A stretch of 64,000 nt of DNA. It comes from an uncultured Bacilli bacterium (GTDB lineage Bacteria > Bacillota_I > Bacilli_A > RF39 > UBA660). Below the pieces are notes generated by a model. The model was given only the letters and a program-made list of their open reading frames with translations. It was not told the DNA's origin and searched no databases. Positions 9,177 through 18,063 of this stretch are shown here, one piece after another; the stretch's first letter is position 1; each line of letters opens with the position of its first letter. Where the stretch lies: the NCBI GenBank assembly GCA_934096295.1, contig CAKOLL010000003.1, positions 95,685 through 159,684 on the forward strand, written 5' to 3'. The position numbers and the translations under genes were made by a program.

Positions 9177-9392
9177 TTATTTAACAAATGGTATTAAAGC
9201 CATAAATCTTGCATATTTAACTTGTTGAGCAATATGTCTTTGATGTTTTGCACAAGCACCTGTCATTCTTCTAGGTAAAATCTTGCCTTTATCATTTATA
9301 TATTTATTGATAATCATAACATCTTTATAATCTACGCTTTTTCCAGCACACATTTGACATATTTTCTTTTTCTTACGATAAAATTCTGCCAC
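9177..9392 (-). CDS. rpsR: Ribosomal protein bS18
   Basis: 71 aa. The signature INKYINDKGKILPRRMTG and the C-terminal QRHIAQQVKYARFMALIPF are diagnostic. This copy retains cysteines (CQMCAG and GACAKH), the zinc-binding form of S18. Third gene of the rpsF-ssb-rpsR operon. S18 forms the S6:S18 heterodimer that binds the 16S platform and, in this operon, probably its own leader RNA. Confidence 0.97.
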   Translation of the reverse strand: MAEFYRKKKKICQMCAGKSVDYKDVMIINKYINDKGKILPRRMTGACAKHQRHIAQQVKYARFMALIPFVK

Positions 9393-9411
9393 TTTACTTA
9401 TCCTCCTTTAC

Positions 9412-9909
9412 TTAAAATGGTAAATCATCACTACTTAAAGTAAATTCATCTCCAAAGTCTTTATAAGGATCTTCACTAATATCAGTTGTTTCAACAGCAC
9501 TTGATGTCGCTGGAGCTTCTGGACTATATGCTACACTATTATTACTAGCTGGTGCACCATAGTTTGCTCCTCCTGGATTACTTCCATTTTCATTTCTACT
9601 TCCTAAAAATTCAAAATTATCTACCACAACATCAGTTGTATATCTTTTAGTACCATCTTGAGCATCATAACTACTGTTTCTAATTCTTCCTTGAACTAAA
9701 ATCATTTGTCCTTTACGGCAATATCTATTAATAGTTTGTGCACTTCTATTAAATGCTACACAATTAATAAATTCCGTATCTCTTTCACCATCACGACTTA
9801 CAAAATCACTTTGGCAAGCTAGTGAAAATCTTGAAATTTCCATATTACTTTGGGTCATTCTTGATTCAGGATCACGTGTTAATCTTCCTGTTAATATTAC
9901 TTTGTTCAT
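9412..9909 (-). CDS. ssb: Single-stranded DNA-binding protein
   Basis: 165 aa. N-terminal OB fold (MNKVILTGRLTRDPE...FINCVAFNRSAQTI), a flexible Gly/Asn/Ser/Pro-rich linker from about residue 110, and the acidic C-terminal tip SSDDLPF that recruits replication and repair partners. It lies between rpsF (2-nt gap) and rpsR, the standard Bacillota order. Confidence 0.97.
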   Translation of the reverse strand: MNKVILTGRLTRDPESRMTQSNMEISRFSLACQSDFVSRDGERDTEFINCVAFNRSAQTINRYCRKGQMILVQGRIRNSSYDAQDGTKRYTTDVVVDNFEFLGSRNENGSNPGGANYGAPASNNSVAYSPEAPATSSAVETTDISEDPYKDFGDEFTLSSDDLPF

Positions 9910-9911
9910 TC

Positions 9912-10202
9912 TTATTCTCCTTCAACTTTGATAATTAAATGTCTTAAAACATTTTCATTAATAGAAACTTTTCTATCAAATTCTTGAAGGGTTTCATTGT
10001 TAACTTCAACAGTCATAACATAGTAGTATCCACTAACTTCTTTTTTAATTGGATAAGCTAATTTTTTTCTACCCATTTCTTTGAATTCGATAACTTTAGA
10101 TGGTTTCTTGTTTATAAGTTTTTGTAAATCTTCACTAGTCTTTTTAATAGTTTCTTCATCTAATGTTGATTTAACTATAAACATAATTTCATACTTAGTC
10201 AT
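9912..10202 (-). CDS. rpsF: Ribosomal protein bS6
   Basis: 96 aa. TKYEIMFIVKSTLDEE, the central GRKKLAYPIKKEVSGYY and a short C-terminus fit bS6. The open frame has an upstream TTG, but ATG at 10202 with GGAGG 8 nt away is the natural start. The Shine-Dalgarno overlaps the 3' side of the S6:S18-binding leader, so repressor binding would block initiation. Confidence 0.96.
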   Translation of the reverse strand: MTKYEIMFIVKSTLDEETIKKTSEDLQKLINKKPSKVIEFKEMGRKKLAYPIKKEVSGYYYVMTVEVNNETLQEFDRKVSINENVLRHLIIKVEGE

Positions 10203-10205
10203 CAA

Positions 10206-10266
10206 TATCCACCTCCTTACGGTCTTCTCGGCTTCCTTAGAAGCAAGGAGTAATTTCCTTTACTCG
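10206..10266 (-). promoter_or_regulatory. S6:S18 operon leader RNA motif (rpsF autoregulatory leader)
   Basis: The minus-strand leader pairs GAGTAAAGG with the region around CCTTGCTTC and then reads CCGAGAAGACCGTAAGGAGG. That is the conserved CCG-bulge/ACCG element known from rpsF leaders, which the S6:S18 dimer binds. It ends in the rpsF ribosome binding site. The motif assignment is from remembered consensus. Confidence 0.75.
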
Positions 10267-10271
10267 CAAGT

Positions 10272-10300
10272 ATTATAACAAATATATGTTCAAAATACAA
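10272..10300 (-). promoter_or_regulatory. Promoter of rpsF-ssb-rpsR
   Basis: Minus strand TTGTAT (10295-10300), 17-bp spacer, TATAAT (10272-10277). Transcription would begin just before the S6:S18 leader. Confidence 0.7.
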
Positions 10301-10343
10301 GAAAAATGTAATGTTTTTTATTCACTTTTCGACAATAAATCAT

Positions 10344-11165
10344 TTATTTTATTAATAGCTTTAAAGTATCTTCAAAAGTTATATTTTTAGCATATGAATA
10401 ATTAGTTCGATATCTCTTCCACAACTCTCTAAGATTATCATTATTAGTTATTAACGAAATGTATTCACTAGATTTATCTAAATATTTATCAGTGTTACGA
10501 CTATTACAAGTATTACATATGGCCTTCTTTAACAAAACCTTATCAACATCATTCCATTTTAATGTTGAAAAAATATATAAATCATAATAATCTTTCATTC
10601 TAGTATTTTCAATATTTTTACTTAATATTGCTTCAAATTTTTCGGCAATAATAGTTTCAATATTGTAAGCCATAATATTAATTATAGATTCATCAAAAAT
10701 TGTTTTATATAAAAATTTTACTTCTCTATAAGTAATTACATCTCCAGTGGTTATATCAATTAATAAATGCTTTTTTAATCCTTCAAAATTAGCATTTATA
10801 TGAACAGAAAATCCAGGATATTTTTCTTCTACTCTTATATCTTTAATAGAAAAAATAGACATTTTTATATTATCACCAACATCAATATTAATTATTTCAT
10901 TCATTATTTTCTCAATATTTTCTTTATCTAACGGTATTCCTTTTAAAGTGGTATCCAAATCTAAGGTTGTTCTTGAATCAACTCCAAATAATGAAGATAA
11001 CAAAAACCCTCCTTTAATTATAAAATTATCACTATAATTTGAAACTGAGATTCTTTTAAGTAGTGCCTCAAACATATATGTTTGTAAAATATAACTACTA
11101 TCTATATTATATATTTTAGCTAAATATTTTGCTTTAGCTTTTAAACTATCTTTATTTTTAATCAC
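10344..11165 (-). CDS. AbiEii/AbiGii-type nucleotidyltransferase toxin
   Basis: 273 aa of the AbiEii family, the toxin of type IV toxin-antitoxin/abortive infection systems. AbiEii toxins are nucleotidyltransferases that act on RNA (MenT/AbiEii group). Visible motifs are IIKGGFLLSSLFG and the paired aspartates of RTTLDLDTTLKG, the metal-binding DxD of the polymerase-beta fold. Further on are an IMAYNIETIIAEKFEAI helix and the MKDYYDLYIF segment typical of the family. The start is GTG at 11165, overlapping the stop of the AbiEi gene as GTGA, so the pair is translationally coupled. Confidence 0.9.
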   Translation of the reverse strand: MIKNKDSLKAKAKYLAKIYNIDSSYILQTYMFEALLKRISVSNYSDNFIIKGGFLLSSLFGVDSRTTLDLDTTLKGIPLDKENIEKIMNEIINIDVGDNIKMSIFSIKDIRVEEKYPGFSVHINANFEGLKKHLLIDITTGDVITYREVKFLYKTIFDESIINIMAYNIETIIAEKFEAILSKNIENTRMKDYYDLYIFSTLKWNDVDKVLLKKAICNTCNSRNTDKYLDKSSEYISLITNNDNLRELWKRYRTNYSYAKNITFEDTLKLLIK

Positions 11166-11749
11166 GATAAAATATCAAACACCTCCATAAGTTTTTTATA
11201 AATTTTTAATTTTCTTGCATAATCAAATAATTTAATTGAATTTTTATTATTACTATAATAATATTCTCTTAAAGCTTTATTAACCAACTCTTTATCTAAT
11301 CTATTTTTATTTTTAATAATATCACAAATGCTTCTTTCTAAATCATAACACCTAATTTCATTACCAAATTCATCAATAACTGTTGTAACACCTAAATTCA
11401 ATATATCTTTATCAACATAATATAATTTAACATTATTTTTTTGTTGTAACGTTCCCTTATAGTCCCTTGGAACGGTAACATCATAAATTAATGGAATTCT
11501 ATTTGAATAACCATGAAGATATAATGATGTCAAGTTGGAAAAGATACATTTGCTACTTAAAAATTGAATTTCAAATAATGTATCATTAAGTTCATCACAC
11601 TTTAAATATAACCCTTTAGAAACTTTTTCTATTTGTTTCTCTTTTTCAAGTAAAAAAATATAATACTTAGAATCATTATTTTTTTTTAAATCACTAGTTT
11701 TTAAGTAACCGTTTTTTACTAGTTTCATAATTTTATCTTCATTTTTCAC
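11162..11749 (-). CDS. AbiEi-type antitoxin / transcriptional regulator
   Basis: 195 aa. An N-terminal winged-helix domain (KLVKNGYLKTSDLKK...EKVSKGLYLKCDE) is followed by the AbiEi C-terminal region. In type IV AbiE systems this protein neutralises the toxin without stable contact and represses its own promoter by binding inverted repeats. GTG start at 11749 behind AAGGA. An inverted repeat of the expected kind overlaps the promoter immediately upstream. Confidence 0.88.
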   Translation of the reverse strand: MKNEDKIMKLVKNGYLKTSDLKKNNDSKYYIFLLEKEKQIEKVSKGLYLKCDELNDTLFEIQFLSSKCIFSNLTSLYLHGYSNRIPLIYDVTVPRDYKGTLQQKNNVKLYYVDKDILNLGVTTVIDEFGNEIRCYDLERSICDIIKNKNRLDKELVNKALREYYYSNNKNSIKLFDYARKLKIYKKLMEVFDILS

Positions 11750-11766
11750 AAGTTTTCTTTCCTTTC

Positions 11767-11803
11767 GTACTTAAATTTTATCATACTTAAGTACAAAAGT
11801 AAA
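11767..11803 (-). promoter_or_regulatory. abiE promoter with inverted-repeat operator
   Basis: Minus strand TTTACT (11798-11803), 17 bp, TAAAAT (11775-11780). The 8-bp arms GTACTTAA (11767-11774) and TTAAGTAC (11787-11794) flank the -10 box. This suits a site for AbiEi autorepression. Confidence 0.65.
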
Positions 11804-11819
11804 CAATTATTTACTTTCC

Positions 11820-11847
11820 GCACTGAAAATATTTTTTATTTCAGTGT
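11820..11847 (-). terminator. Possible hairpin terminator after the 68-aa gene
   Basis: CACTGAAA and TTTCAGTG form a stem around an A/T-rich loop, just past the stop at 11856. No good U-run follows on the minus strand, so this is weak. Confidence 0.35.
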
Positions 11848-11855
11848 AAAAGAAA

Positions 11856-12062
11856 TTATTGTTCCCATAAAACACCATAAGCCTTTGAATAATTAGAATC
11901 ATTATTTATAGTTTCAAGTAAATAAACTTTTTTATTCGTTCTAACCAATGCTTTTTCTTTCTTTAAATCTACTTCTTCTAATTTTTCTTCACCATCAGTT
12001 AAATAATCAAGCAAACAATCAATTTCATCAAATGACAATTTCTTCAATTTATCAAAATTCAA
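11856..12062 (-). CDS. Small protein of unknown function (68 aa)
   Basis: Not recognised. TTG start at 12062 behind a strong AAAGGAGG four bases away, and a consensus promoter 60-90 nt upstream, support a real gene. The protein is acidic in the middle (DGEEKLEEVDLKKEK) and ends KAYGVLWEQ. There is no membrane segment or known motif. It stands alone between the abiE unit and the RDD gene. Confidence 0.6.
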   Translation of the reverse strand: MNFDKLKKLSFDEIDCLLDYLTDGEEKLEEVDLKKEKALVRTNKKVYLLETINNDSNYSKAYGVLWEQ

Positions 12063-12124
12063 AATACCTCCTTTCTCCTTTATATTGCAAGTTTATACAA
12101 AAAGATATCCAATCTACTACAAAA

Positions 12125-12153
12125 ATAATACACTAAGATAAATATTGTGTCAA
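12125..12153 (-). promoter_or_regulatory. Promoter of the 68-aa gene
   Basis: Minus strand TTGACA (12148-12153), 17-bp spacer, TATTAT (12125-12130). It starts at the base of the preceding terminator. Confidence 0.75.
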
Positions 12154-12154
12154 G

Positions 12155-12183
12155 AAAAAAATTCCATAACTTAAGTTACAGAA
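12155..12183 (-). terminator. Terminator of the parA-to-RDD operon
   Basis: On the minus strand TTCTGTAAC, loop TTAA, GTTATGGAA (9 pairs including G-U), then seven T. It directly follows the RDD stop. Confidence 0.88.
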
Positions 12184-12184
12184 T

Positions 12185-12859
12185 TTATTTTTTCTTCTTA
12201 CTTACTTTATTTGCCTTTTCTTTTATACTTTCTTTTTTCTTTACTTCTTCTACATTTTCTAATACAACATCATTATTTACTTCAATAACTTTTGTACCTG
12301 CTACCATATCATGAAGACCACGATTATCTTTTCTAAACATAACCATTATTAAGTTTAACATATAAACAAGTGATGAAATCATACTAATTACATACGTAAC
12401 ATAATAAAATTTAACTCCATCAACTATATATACTGCCCCAACATTTATTAAACTTAACCATATGTTATTTAATATAACAATTCTAATTAAATACTTCCAA
12501 AAATTAAGTTTCTTATCATTATAACTAACAACCCTTAACTTCATTACTTTTTTACCTAATGTTTGACCATTCATTACAAGTGGTAAAACCCCAAAGTAAA
12601 GTATCAAAGCTGCCGCTGAAAACACACTACTATAAGTTCTATATTTATAAACCTCATAATTTAGCTCAATTATTTCATCTTTATAATCATGACTACCATC
12701 TTCTGTACTTTTTCTTACTACCTCATTATATTTTTCATAAGTATCTTTATACTTATCTTGATATGGATCTATTGGTAATAAATTAATTAAGCTAACTACC
12801 AAAGAAACAATAACTATATCAATTACAAACGCAATAATTCTTTTTAAACTCGTATCCAT
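12185..12859 (-). CDS. RDD family membrane protein
   Basis: 224 aa with about four membrane segments. The family signature is at the N-terminus (SLKRIIAFVIDIVIVSLVV, the R-x-x-A-x-x-ID pattern). Later GQTLGKKVMKLRVV and RKDNRGLHDMVAGTKVI are the two other conserved blocks of RDD proteins. The C-terminus is a Lys/Glu-rich cytoplasmic tail. RDD proteins are mostly uncharacterised; some are implicated in ion transport. Last gene of the parA-led run. Confidence 0.9.
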   Translation of the reverse strand: MDTSLKRIIAFVIDIVIVSLVVSLINLLPIDPYQDKYKDTYEKYNEVVRKSTEDGSHDYKDEIIELNYEVYKYRTYSSVFSAAALILYFGVLPLVMNGQTLGKKVMKLRVVSYNDKKLNFWKYLIRIVILNNIWLSLINVGAVYIVDGVKFYYVTYVISMISSLVYMLNLIMVMFRKDNRGLHDMVAGTKVIEVNNDVVLENVEEVKKKESIKEKANKVSKKKK

Positions 12860-12862
12860 AAA

Positions 12863-13510
12863 TTAATCCTTATTTTTAGCAAACAATTCTAATATTTGTA
12901 AGAATATATTTATAAAGTCTAAGTATAATTCTAATGCTCCATAAATAGCTAAATTATCTTCAGGAAGCCCAGTTGATTCCAATGCTTTAATCTTTTTAAC
13001 ATCATATGCTGTAATACCTAAGAAGAGTAATAAACAAATAATACATAAAATTATTTCAAGCATACTATTACCTAAGAAAATATTTATAATTGATACAACA
13101 ATAACCCCAATTAAAGCCATAAGTAAATAAAATCCAACCTTAGACAAGTCTACATTCGTCTTGAACCCTATATATGCCATTACCCCAAATACTACTGCAC
13201 TAACCAAGAATACCATCATTACACTTGATAATTCATAAACAACAAATATACTTGAAAATGTTAATCCACTAACAAACGCATATAGAATAAAACATATCTT
13301 CGCAGCTGTTGGACTCATTTTCATAACTCTTGCAGATAATACAATAACCAAAATAAATTCTAGTACGATAAGTATCCAAAAAGCACTTCCTGCAAAAATG
13401 TTTTCTAACATTCTTTCATTCATAGAGACACCGAACCCAGTAACATATGTTACTAAAAGTCCAATACACATCCATAAAAATGATTTACTTAATAACTTAT
13501 TATCTTCCAT
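12863..13510 (-). CDS. Bax inhibitor-1 / YccA (LFG-type) membrane protein
   Basis: 215 aa, seven predicted membrane segments. The typical C-terminal blocks FLGITAYDVKKIKAL and LAIYGALELYLDFINIFLQIL, with the conserved Tyr/Asp pair, identify the BI-1 family, proposed pH-sensitive calcium leak channels. The start is ATG at 13510, 8 nt after GGAGG; an upstream TTG in frame is not needed. The final residues match those of typical YccA/YetJ proteins (LFL..LELF). Confidence 0.92.
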   Translation of the reverse strand: MEDNKLLSKSFLWMCIGLLVTYVTGFGVSMNERMLENIFAGSAFWILIVLEFILVIVLSARVMKMSPTAAKICFILYAFVSGLTFSSIFVVYELSSVMMVFLVSAVVFGVMAYIGFKTNVDLSKVGFYLLMALIGVIVVSIINIFLGNSMLEIILCIICLLLFLGITAYDVKKIKALESTGLPEDNLAIYGALELYLDFINIFLQILELFAKNKD

Positions 13511-13527
13511 CAAACATTCCTCCTTTT

Positions 13528-14628
13528 TTATACATTAAATCGAAAATAACAAATATCTCCATCTTGCATTTCATATTCTTTTCCTTCAACACGAAGTTTA
13601 CCAGCTTCTTTAACTATTTTTTCATCTCCGTATTTCTCTAAGTCACTAAAACTAGTTACTTCTGCTCTAATAAAACCTTTTTCAAAATCACTATGTATAA
13701 TACCTGCACATTCCGGAGCCTTCATTCCAACCTTAAAAGTCCAAGCTCTTACCTCATCTGTACCAGCAGTAAAAAATGTTGCTAGTCCTAATAAATTATA
13801 TGTTGCAAATATTAATTTATCAAGACCACTATTTCTAATACCAACCTCTTGTAAGAATAATTCTTTTTCTTCATCTTCTAGTCCTGCCAAATCAGCCTCT
13901 AACTTAGAACACATAACTATAACTCCAGACCCTTCAGCTTCCGCATAATTTTTAACCATCAAAGAATATTCATTATCACCAACTGCAACATCATCTTCAT
14001 TTACATTTGCTACATATATAATTGGTTTTATTGTTAAAAAACTAAAGTTTTTTAATAATTTCTTTTCATCTTTATCAAAACTAATTCTACGAAGTGGTGT
14101 ATTTGCTTCTAAAGCAACTTTACATTTTTTTAATACATTTACCTCTGCTAAAGCTTCTTTATCTTTCGTAGTTATTGCTTTCTTTTCAATCTTTTCAATT
14201 CTATTATTTATTACTTCTAAATCAGCAAGTACTAACTCAATATTTATTACTTCAATATCACTTATTGGATCAACTTTACCAGTTACATGAGTAACATTCG
14301 GATCATTAAAACACCTTACAACCTCACATATTGCATCACATTCCCTTATATGCGATAGAAATTTATTGCCGAGACCTTCACCTCGAGATGCACCGCTTAC
14401 TAGTCCTGCAATATCAGTAAACTCAAAAGTTGTTGGAACAACACTTTTGGGTTTATACATATTAGCTAAATAATCTACTCTCTTATCTGGAACAAATACA
14501 ATACCAACATTTGGTTCTATCGTTGCAAATGGATAATTCGCCGCTAATATATTTTGTTTTGTTATTGCATTAAACAAAGTTGATTTTCCAACATTAGGTA
14601 ACCCTACAATTCCTGCTTTTAAACTCAT
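13528..14628 (-). CDS. ychF: Redox-regulated ATPase YchF (OLA1 family)
   Basis: 366 aa. Obg-related P-loop protein: G1 GLPNVGKSTLFNAI, G3 DIAGLVSGASRGEGLGNKFL, a coiled-coil insertion (EVINNRIEKIEKKAITTKDKE) and a C-terminal TGS/ubiquitin-like domain (AWTFKVGMKAPECAGIIHSDFEKGFIRAE). YchF prefers ATP and binds ribosomes. Adjacent to parB and DUF951 as in many Bacilli. Confidence 0.97.
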   Translation of the reverse strand: MSLKAGIVGLPNVGKSTLFNAITKQNILAANYPFATIEPNVGIVFVPDKRVDYLANMYKPKSVVPTTFEFTDIAGLVSGASRGEGLGNKFLSHIRECDAICEVVRCFNDPNVTHVTGKVDPISDIEVINIELVLADLEVINNRIEKIEKKAITTKDKEALAEVNVLKKCKVALEANTPLRRISFDKDEKKLLKNFSFLTIKPIIYVANVNEDDVAVGDNEYSLMVKNYAEAEGSGVIVMCSKLEADLAGLEDEEKELFLQEVGIRNSGLDKLIFATYNLLGLATFFTAGTDEVRAWTFKVGMKAPECAGIIHSDFEKGFIRAEVTSFSDLEKYGDEKIVKEAGKLRVEGKEYEMQDGDICYFRFNV

Positions 14629-14630
14629 TT

Positions 14631-16178
14631 TTATACCCCCAATCCTACGCCAGCTCCAATACCTATTGGAAACTTAACTAAATACCATACAATTATAAAT
14701 AATAAATAAACTATACATGTAACCGCAGCATATGGTAATTGATATTTTATAGCTTCCCCAATAGTTATTGGTTTATTACTTTGATTATAATTTTCTAAAT
14801 ATGCAAGATAAACAACAAAATATGCAAATATTGGTGTAAGACCTAATGTAACACTACTTCCAAGTCTAAATACTAATTGTGTAAATTCTGGTGAAATACC
14901 AGCATTCATTAATTTAATAATAACTCCACTAGCAATATTATAACTAAATAATATTGTTGGTTGAAATAAGGCAATAACCCCAGCAAAAACAAATAAAACT
15001 AATATCAAAGGAAGCCCAGCAAATTCACTATTTTGCATAACATTTGTTAAAGCTCCAGCTACAACATTACCAATATTTGATTGTTTAAATATATTTATAA
15101 ATGCTGATGCTGCAAATATCATAACAAGTATTTTACCAACACCATTTAATGAATGTCCTAAAGCATCAACAAATTCTTTATTATTCTTTATTGTTTTAGC
15201 ACCAATTCCATAAGCTAAGCCTAATATTACAAAGAACACTGCTACAACAAATACAAATCCATTACTAAAAAAAGAATTATAACTAAACAATTTATCAATA
15301 TATAAACTTTGACTATAATCAAGTAAATTACCTGAAAAAGGAAGTCCAGGTATAATATTATAAATAAATATTAACATATAAATTAACCCAGCAAACAAAG
15401 AAAATAATAGCCCTCTCATTTGTTTTCTTGTTAACACTAATTCTTCTTCAACCTCTTCAGTATCAAATTCATACTTAGGTAATTTTTTAACTAAATAATT
15501 TTCTGTTACATTTGTAATAACAAAAGCAAGGATTATAATTAATACTATATTAGAAAATAAAAATCCCCAACTTGATATAGTATATCCACTATTAATAACA
15601 TGAACATTATCTAAGGTAATACTTATTAAACTAGAATCATAGCTAGTTAAAAATAAACTTAAAGCACTGCCACAAGTAAGTCCAGCAAATGTTGTAATAA
15701 TACCAATCATTGGATTTCTTTTACCATATAAAAATAATAATGCTCCTAATGGAACTAATATAATATAAGATAAATCTCCAACTAAACTTGCAAGTATTGA
15801 AATTAAAACTAATACAAAAGTAACAGTTGTTTTCTTAGCTTTTTTAGTCATTAATGTAATAATTGTTTTTAAAAATCCACTCTTAACCATTATACCAATA
15901 CCTAAAAGTATAATAATTAAATGTGTAAGTACTGCATAATTTGCAAAATTGCTAACAGTACTAGTAAATATATATTTAAGACCACTTAAACTAAATAAAG
16001 AATTTACAGCTTCTGTAGTAACTTGAAAATCTCCAGTAACCCCAGATATTTTATTAAATGTAGCTTGAACATTAAAAACTCTTAATAATCCACTAATAAT
16101 AATTGTTGCAAAACTTAATACTAAAAGCATCATTACTGGATGTAGTCCAATTTTATCTTTAGTTCGAAGTTTTTTCAT
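14631..16178 (-). CDS. abgT: AbgT family transporter
   Basis: 515 aa with about twelve membrane segments, the normal length and topology for AbgT (p-aminobenzoyl-glutamate transporter family). Conserved stretches include GLHPVMMLLVLSFATII, ILASLVGDLSYIILVPLGALLF and RLGSSVTLGLTPIFAYFVVYLA. Members either take up p-aminobenzoyl-glutamate or export antifolate-type drugs. Its start overlaps DUF951 by 20 nt, with AAAGGTG as ribosome site. Its insertion between DUF951 and ychF is a local variation; it carries no sign of foreign composition. Confidence 0.9.
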   Translation of the reverse strand: MKKLRTKDKIGLHPVMMLLVLSFATIIISGLLRVFNVQATFNKISGVTGDFQVTTEAVNSLFSLSGLKYIFTSTVSNFANYAVLTHLIIILLGIGIMVKSGFLKTIITLMTKKAKKTTVTFVLVLISILASLVGDLSYIILVPLGALLFLYGKRNPMIGIITTFAGLTCGSALSLFLTSYDSSLISITLDNVHVINSGYTISSWGFLFSNIVLIIILAFVITNVTENYLVKKLPKYEFDTEEVEEELVLTRKQMRGLLFSLFAGLIYMLIFIYNIIPGLPFSGNLLDYSQSLYIDKLFSYNSFFSNGFVFVVAVFFVILGLAYGIGAKTIKNNKEFVDALGHSLNGVGKILVMIFAASAFINIFKQSNIGNVVAGALTNVMQNSEFAGLPLILVLFVFAGVIALFQPTILFSYNIASGVIIKLMNAGISPEFTQLVFRLGSSVTLGLTPIFAYFVVYLAYLENYNQSNKPITIGEAIKYQLPYAAVTCIVYLLFIIVWYLVKFPIGIGAGVGLGV

Positions 16179-16362
16179 TCACAATCACCTTTTTTAACTT
16201 TTTCATAAATTCTAATCTATCCATCATGATTTCTCTACCACAACCCTTGCACTTAATCTTAACATCTGCTCCATTTCTAGTAATAGTCCATAAATTAACA
16301 CCACAAGCATGTTGCTTTTTCATTATTACATCATCATTTAAATTAAAATCTTTATTCATCAT
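16159..16362 (-). CDS. DUF951 domain-containing small zinc-ribbon-like protein
   Basis: 67 aa. MKKQHACGVNLWTITRNGADVKIKCKGCGREIMMDR is the DUF951 pattern, with cysteines at CG and CxGC that may hold a metal or contact nucleic acid. Function unknown; consistently found next to parB and ychF in Bacillota. Tandem ATGs at 16362 and 16359 could both serve; the first overlaps the parB stop as ATGA, the second has better spacing to GAGG. Confidence 0.92.
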   Translation of the reverse strand: MMNKDFNLNDDVIMKKQHACGVNLWTITRNGADVKIKCKGCGREIMMDRLEFMKKLKKVIVNEKTSN

Positions 16363-17249
16363 TCTTCCTCAACTTTAATATTCATTTTCGAAAGTATTTC
16401 ACCTAATTCATCTACCCCATCAAAATATATTTCAATTTTTTTCTTACTAACTCTAACCTTTGTATTCAAATTATCCATAATAATATTTTCATACATTCTA
16501 TATTTATGATCATATCCTTTATTACTTTTTGAATTATTTTTAATAATAACCTCAGCTTTTTCTTCTTGACTTATTCTTTCTAAATCTCTAACTGAAATAC
16601 CATCTGTTATTATTCTTTTAGCAAGATCAATTACTTTTTCATCATCATCTATTTTACTTAAAACTCTAGCATGTGACATACTTAAACTATTTTTTTCAAC
16701 CATTCTTTTTACTTCCTCTGGTAATTTTAATAAACCTATCATATTAGTTACATATGTCCTACTTTTACCAAATTTATTAGCAAATTCTTCTTGTGTATAT
16801 CCACGTAATTTAATTATATTACTAATACTACTTGCTTCATCAATTGGATTTAAATCTTCTCTTTGAATATTTTCAATCAAAGCAATTTCCATCATCTCTT
16901 GATCATCAAAATCTTTAATTATTGCTGGAATAGTTTTTAATCCTGCAATTTTTGCAGCTTTGGTTCTTCGTTCTCCAGCAACAAGTTCATAACCTTTAAT
17001 ACTTTTTTTTACTATGATAGGTTGAACTACTCCATATTCTTCAATACTTTTAGCAAGTTCATTTAAACTAGCTGTATCAAATGTCTTCCTTGGTTGATAT
17101 GGATTACTCCTTATTTCATCCAAACTAATTTCAGTTACATCTTTCTTATTTTCTTCAATAACAGTATCTTCAAAATTATCAAAATCTATTACATTATTAG
17201 AAAATAATTGTTCTAGTCCCTTACCTAGTGCTTTTTTCTTAGTTTCCAT
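16359..17249 (-). CDS. parB: Chromosome partition protein ParB (Spo0J)
   Basis: 296 aa. N-terminal CTPase/nuclease-like ParB domain (IRSNPYQPRKTF, ELVAGERRTKAAK, IALIENIQREDLNPIDEA) and a central HTH (TQEEFANKFGKSRTYVTNMIGLLKLP) that reads parS. The C-terminal region is for dimerisation. Starts within the parA 3' end (11-nt overlap). No parS palindrome (TGTTNCACGTGAAACA type) was noticed in the window. Confidence 0.97.
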   Translation of the reverse strand: METKKKALGKGLEQLFSNNVIDFDNFEDTVIEENKKDVTEISLDEIRSNPYQPRKTFDTASLNELAKSIEEYGVVQPIIVKKSIKGYELVAGERRTKAAKIAGLKTIPAIIKDFDDQEMMEIALIENIQREDLNPIDEASSISNIIKLRGYTQEEFANKFGKSRTYVTNMIGLLKLPEEVKRMVEKNSLSMSHARVLSKIDDDEKVIDLAKRIITDGISVRDLERISQEEKAEVIIKNNSKSNKGYDHKYRMYENIIMDNLNTKVRVSKKKIEIYFDGVDELGEILSKMNIKVEEE

Positions 17250-18024
17250 CTCTACTTACCACTTCCTTTGCTAAATTAGCATAAGCTTCCGTAGCTCTAC
17301 TTAATGGATCATATTCATTGATAGGTTTTCCATGACTAGGTGCTTCTACTAATCTTACTAATCTAGGTATTATTGTATTAAATACTTTATCTTTAAAGTA
17401 TTTTCTTATTTCTTCAATTACTTCAAGCCCTATATTTGTTCTACCATCTAACATAGTTAAAAGTACTCCCTCAATCCTTAACCCAGGATTCATACTACCT
17501 TGAACCATTATTATACTATTTAAAAGTTGCGTAATTCCTTCCAAAGCAAAAAATTCACATTGAACAGGTATTATTACACTATCACTAGCAACTAACGCAT
17601 TCATAGTTCCTAATCCTAAAGATGGTTGACAATCTATTATTATATAATCATAATTATCTCTTATTTCATCAAGTCTTAATTTTAATTGCATATTTTGACT
17701 AAATTCTTTATCTTCAAGCATCTTCTTAACAAATTCTACATCTACACCAGCTAAATTTATTGTAGCAGGAATTATACTAAGATTATGAAACTTAGTCTTC
17801 TTAATAGCCTTCTTTACTTCACATTTTCCAGTAATAAGTTCATATATATCATTCTTAAAATCATTACTATTTAAACCTAGCCCAGTAGTGGCATTACTTT
17901 GTGGATCCATATCTATTAATAATACACGTTTACCCATTTTTCCTAATGCAGCACTTAGATTTATACTAGTGGTAGTCTTACCAACTCCACCCTTTTGATT
18001 AACAAGTGATATAATTTTAGCCAT
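17239..18024 (-). CDS. parA: Chromosome partition ATPase ParA (Soj)
   Basis: 261 aa, deviant Walker A KGGVGKTTTSINLSAAL, Walker A' DMDPQSNATTGLG and Walker B YIIIDCQPSLG. In sporulating Bacilli Soj works with Spo0J in origin segregation and also touches DnaA. The frame extends to 18048, but MAKIISLVNQKGG from 18024, behind GGAAGTG, is the true start. Confidence 0.97.
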   Translation of the reverse strand: MAKIISLVNQKGGVGKTTTSINLSAALGKMGKRVLLIDMDPQSNATTGLGLNSNDFKNDIYELITGKCEVKKAIKKTKFHNLSIIPATINLAGVDVEFVKKMLEDKEFSQNMQLKLRLDEIRDNYDYIIIDCQPSLGLGTMNALVASDSVIIPVQCEFFALEGITQLLNSIIMVQGSMNPGLRIEGVLLTMLDGRTNIGLEVIEEIRKYFKDKVFNTIIPRLVRLVEAPSHGKPINEYDPLSRATEAYANLAKEVVSRDGN

Positions 18025-18063
18025 AACAAGCACTTCCATTCTATACAACTTACGTACTACTTA

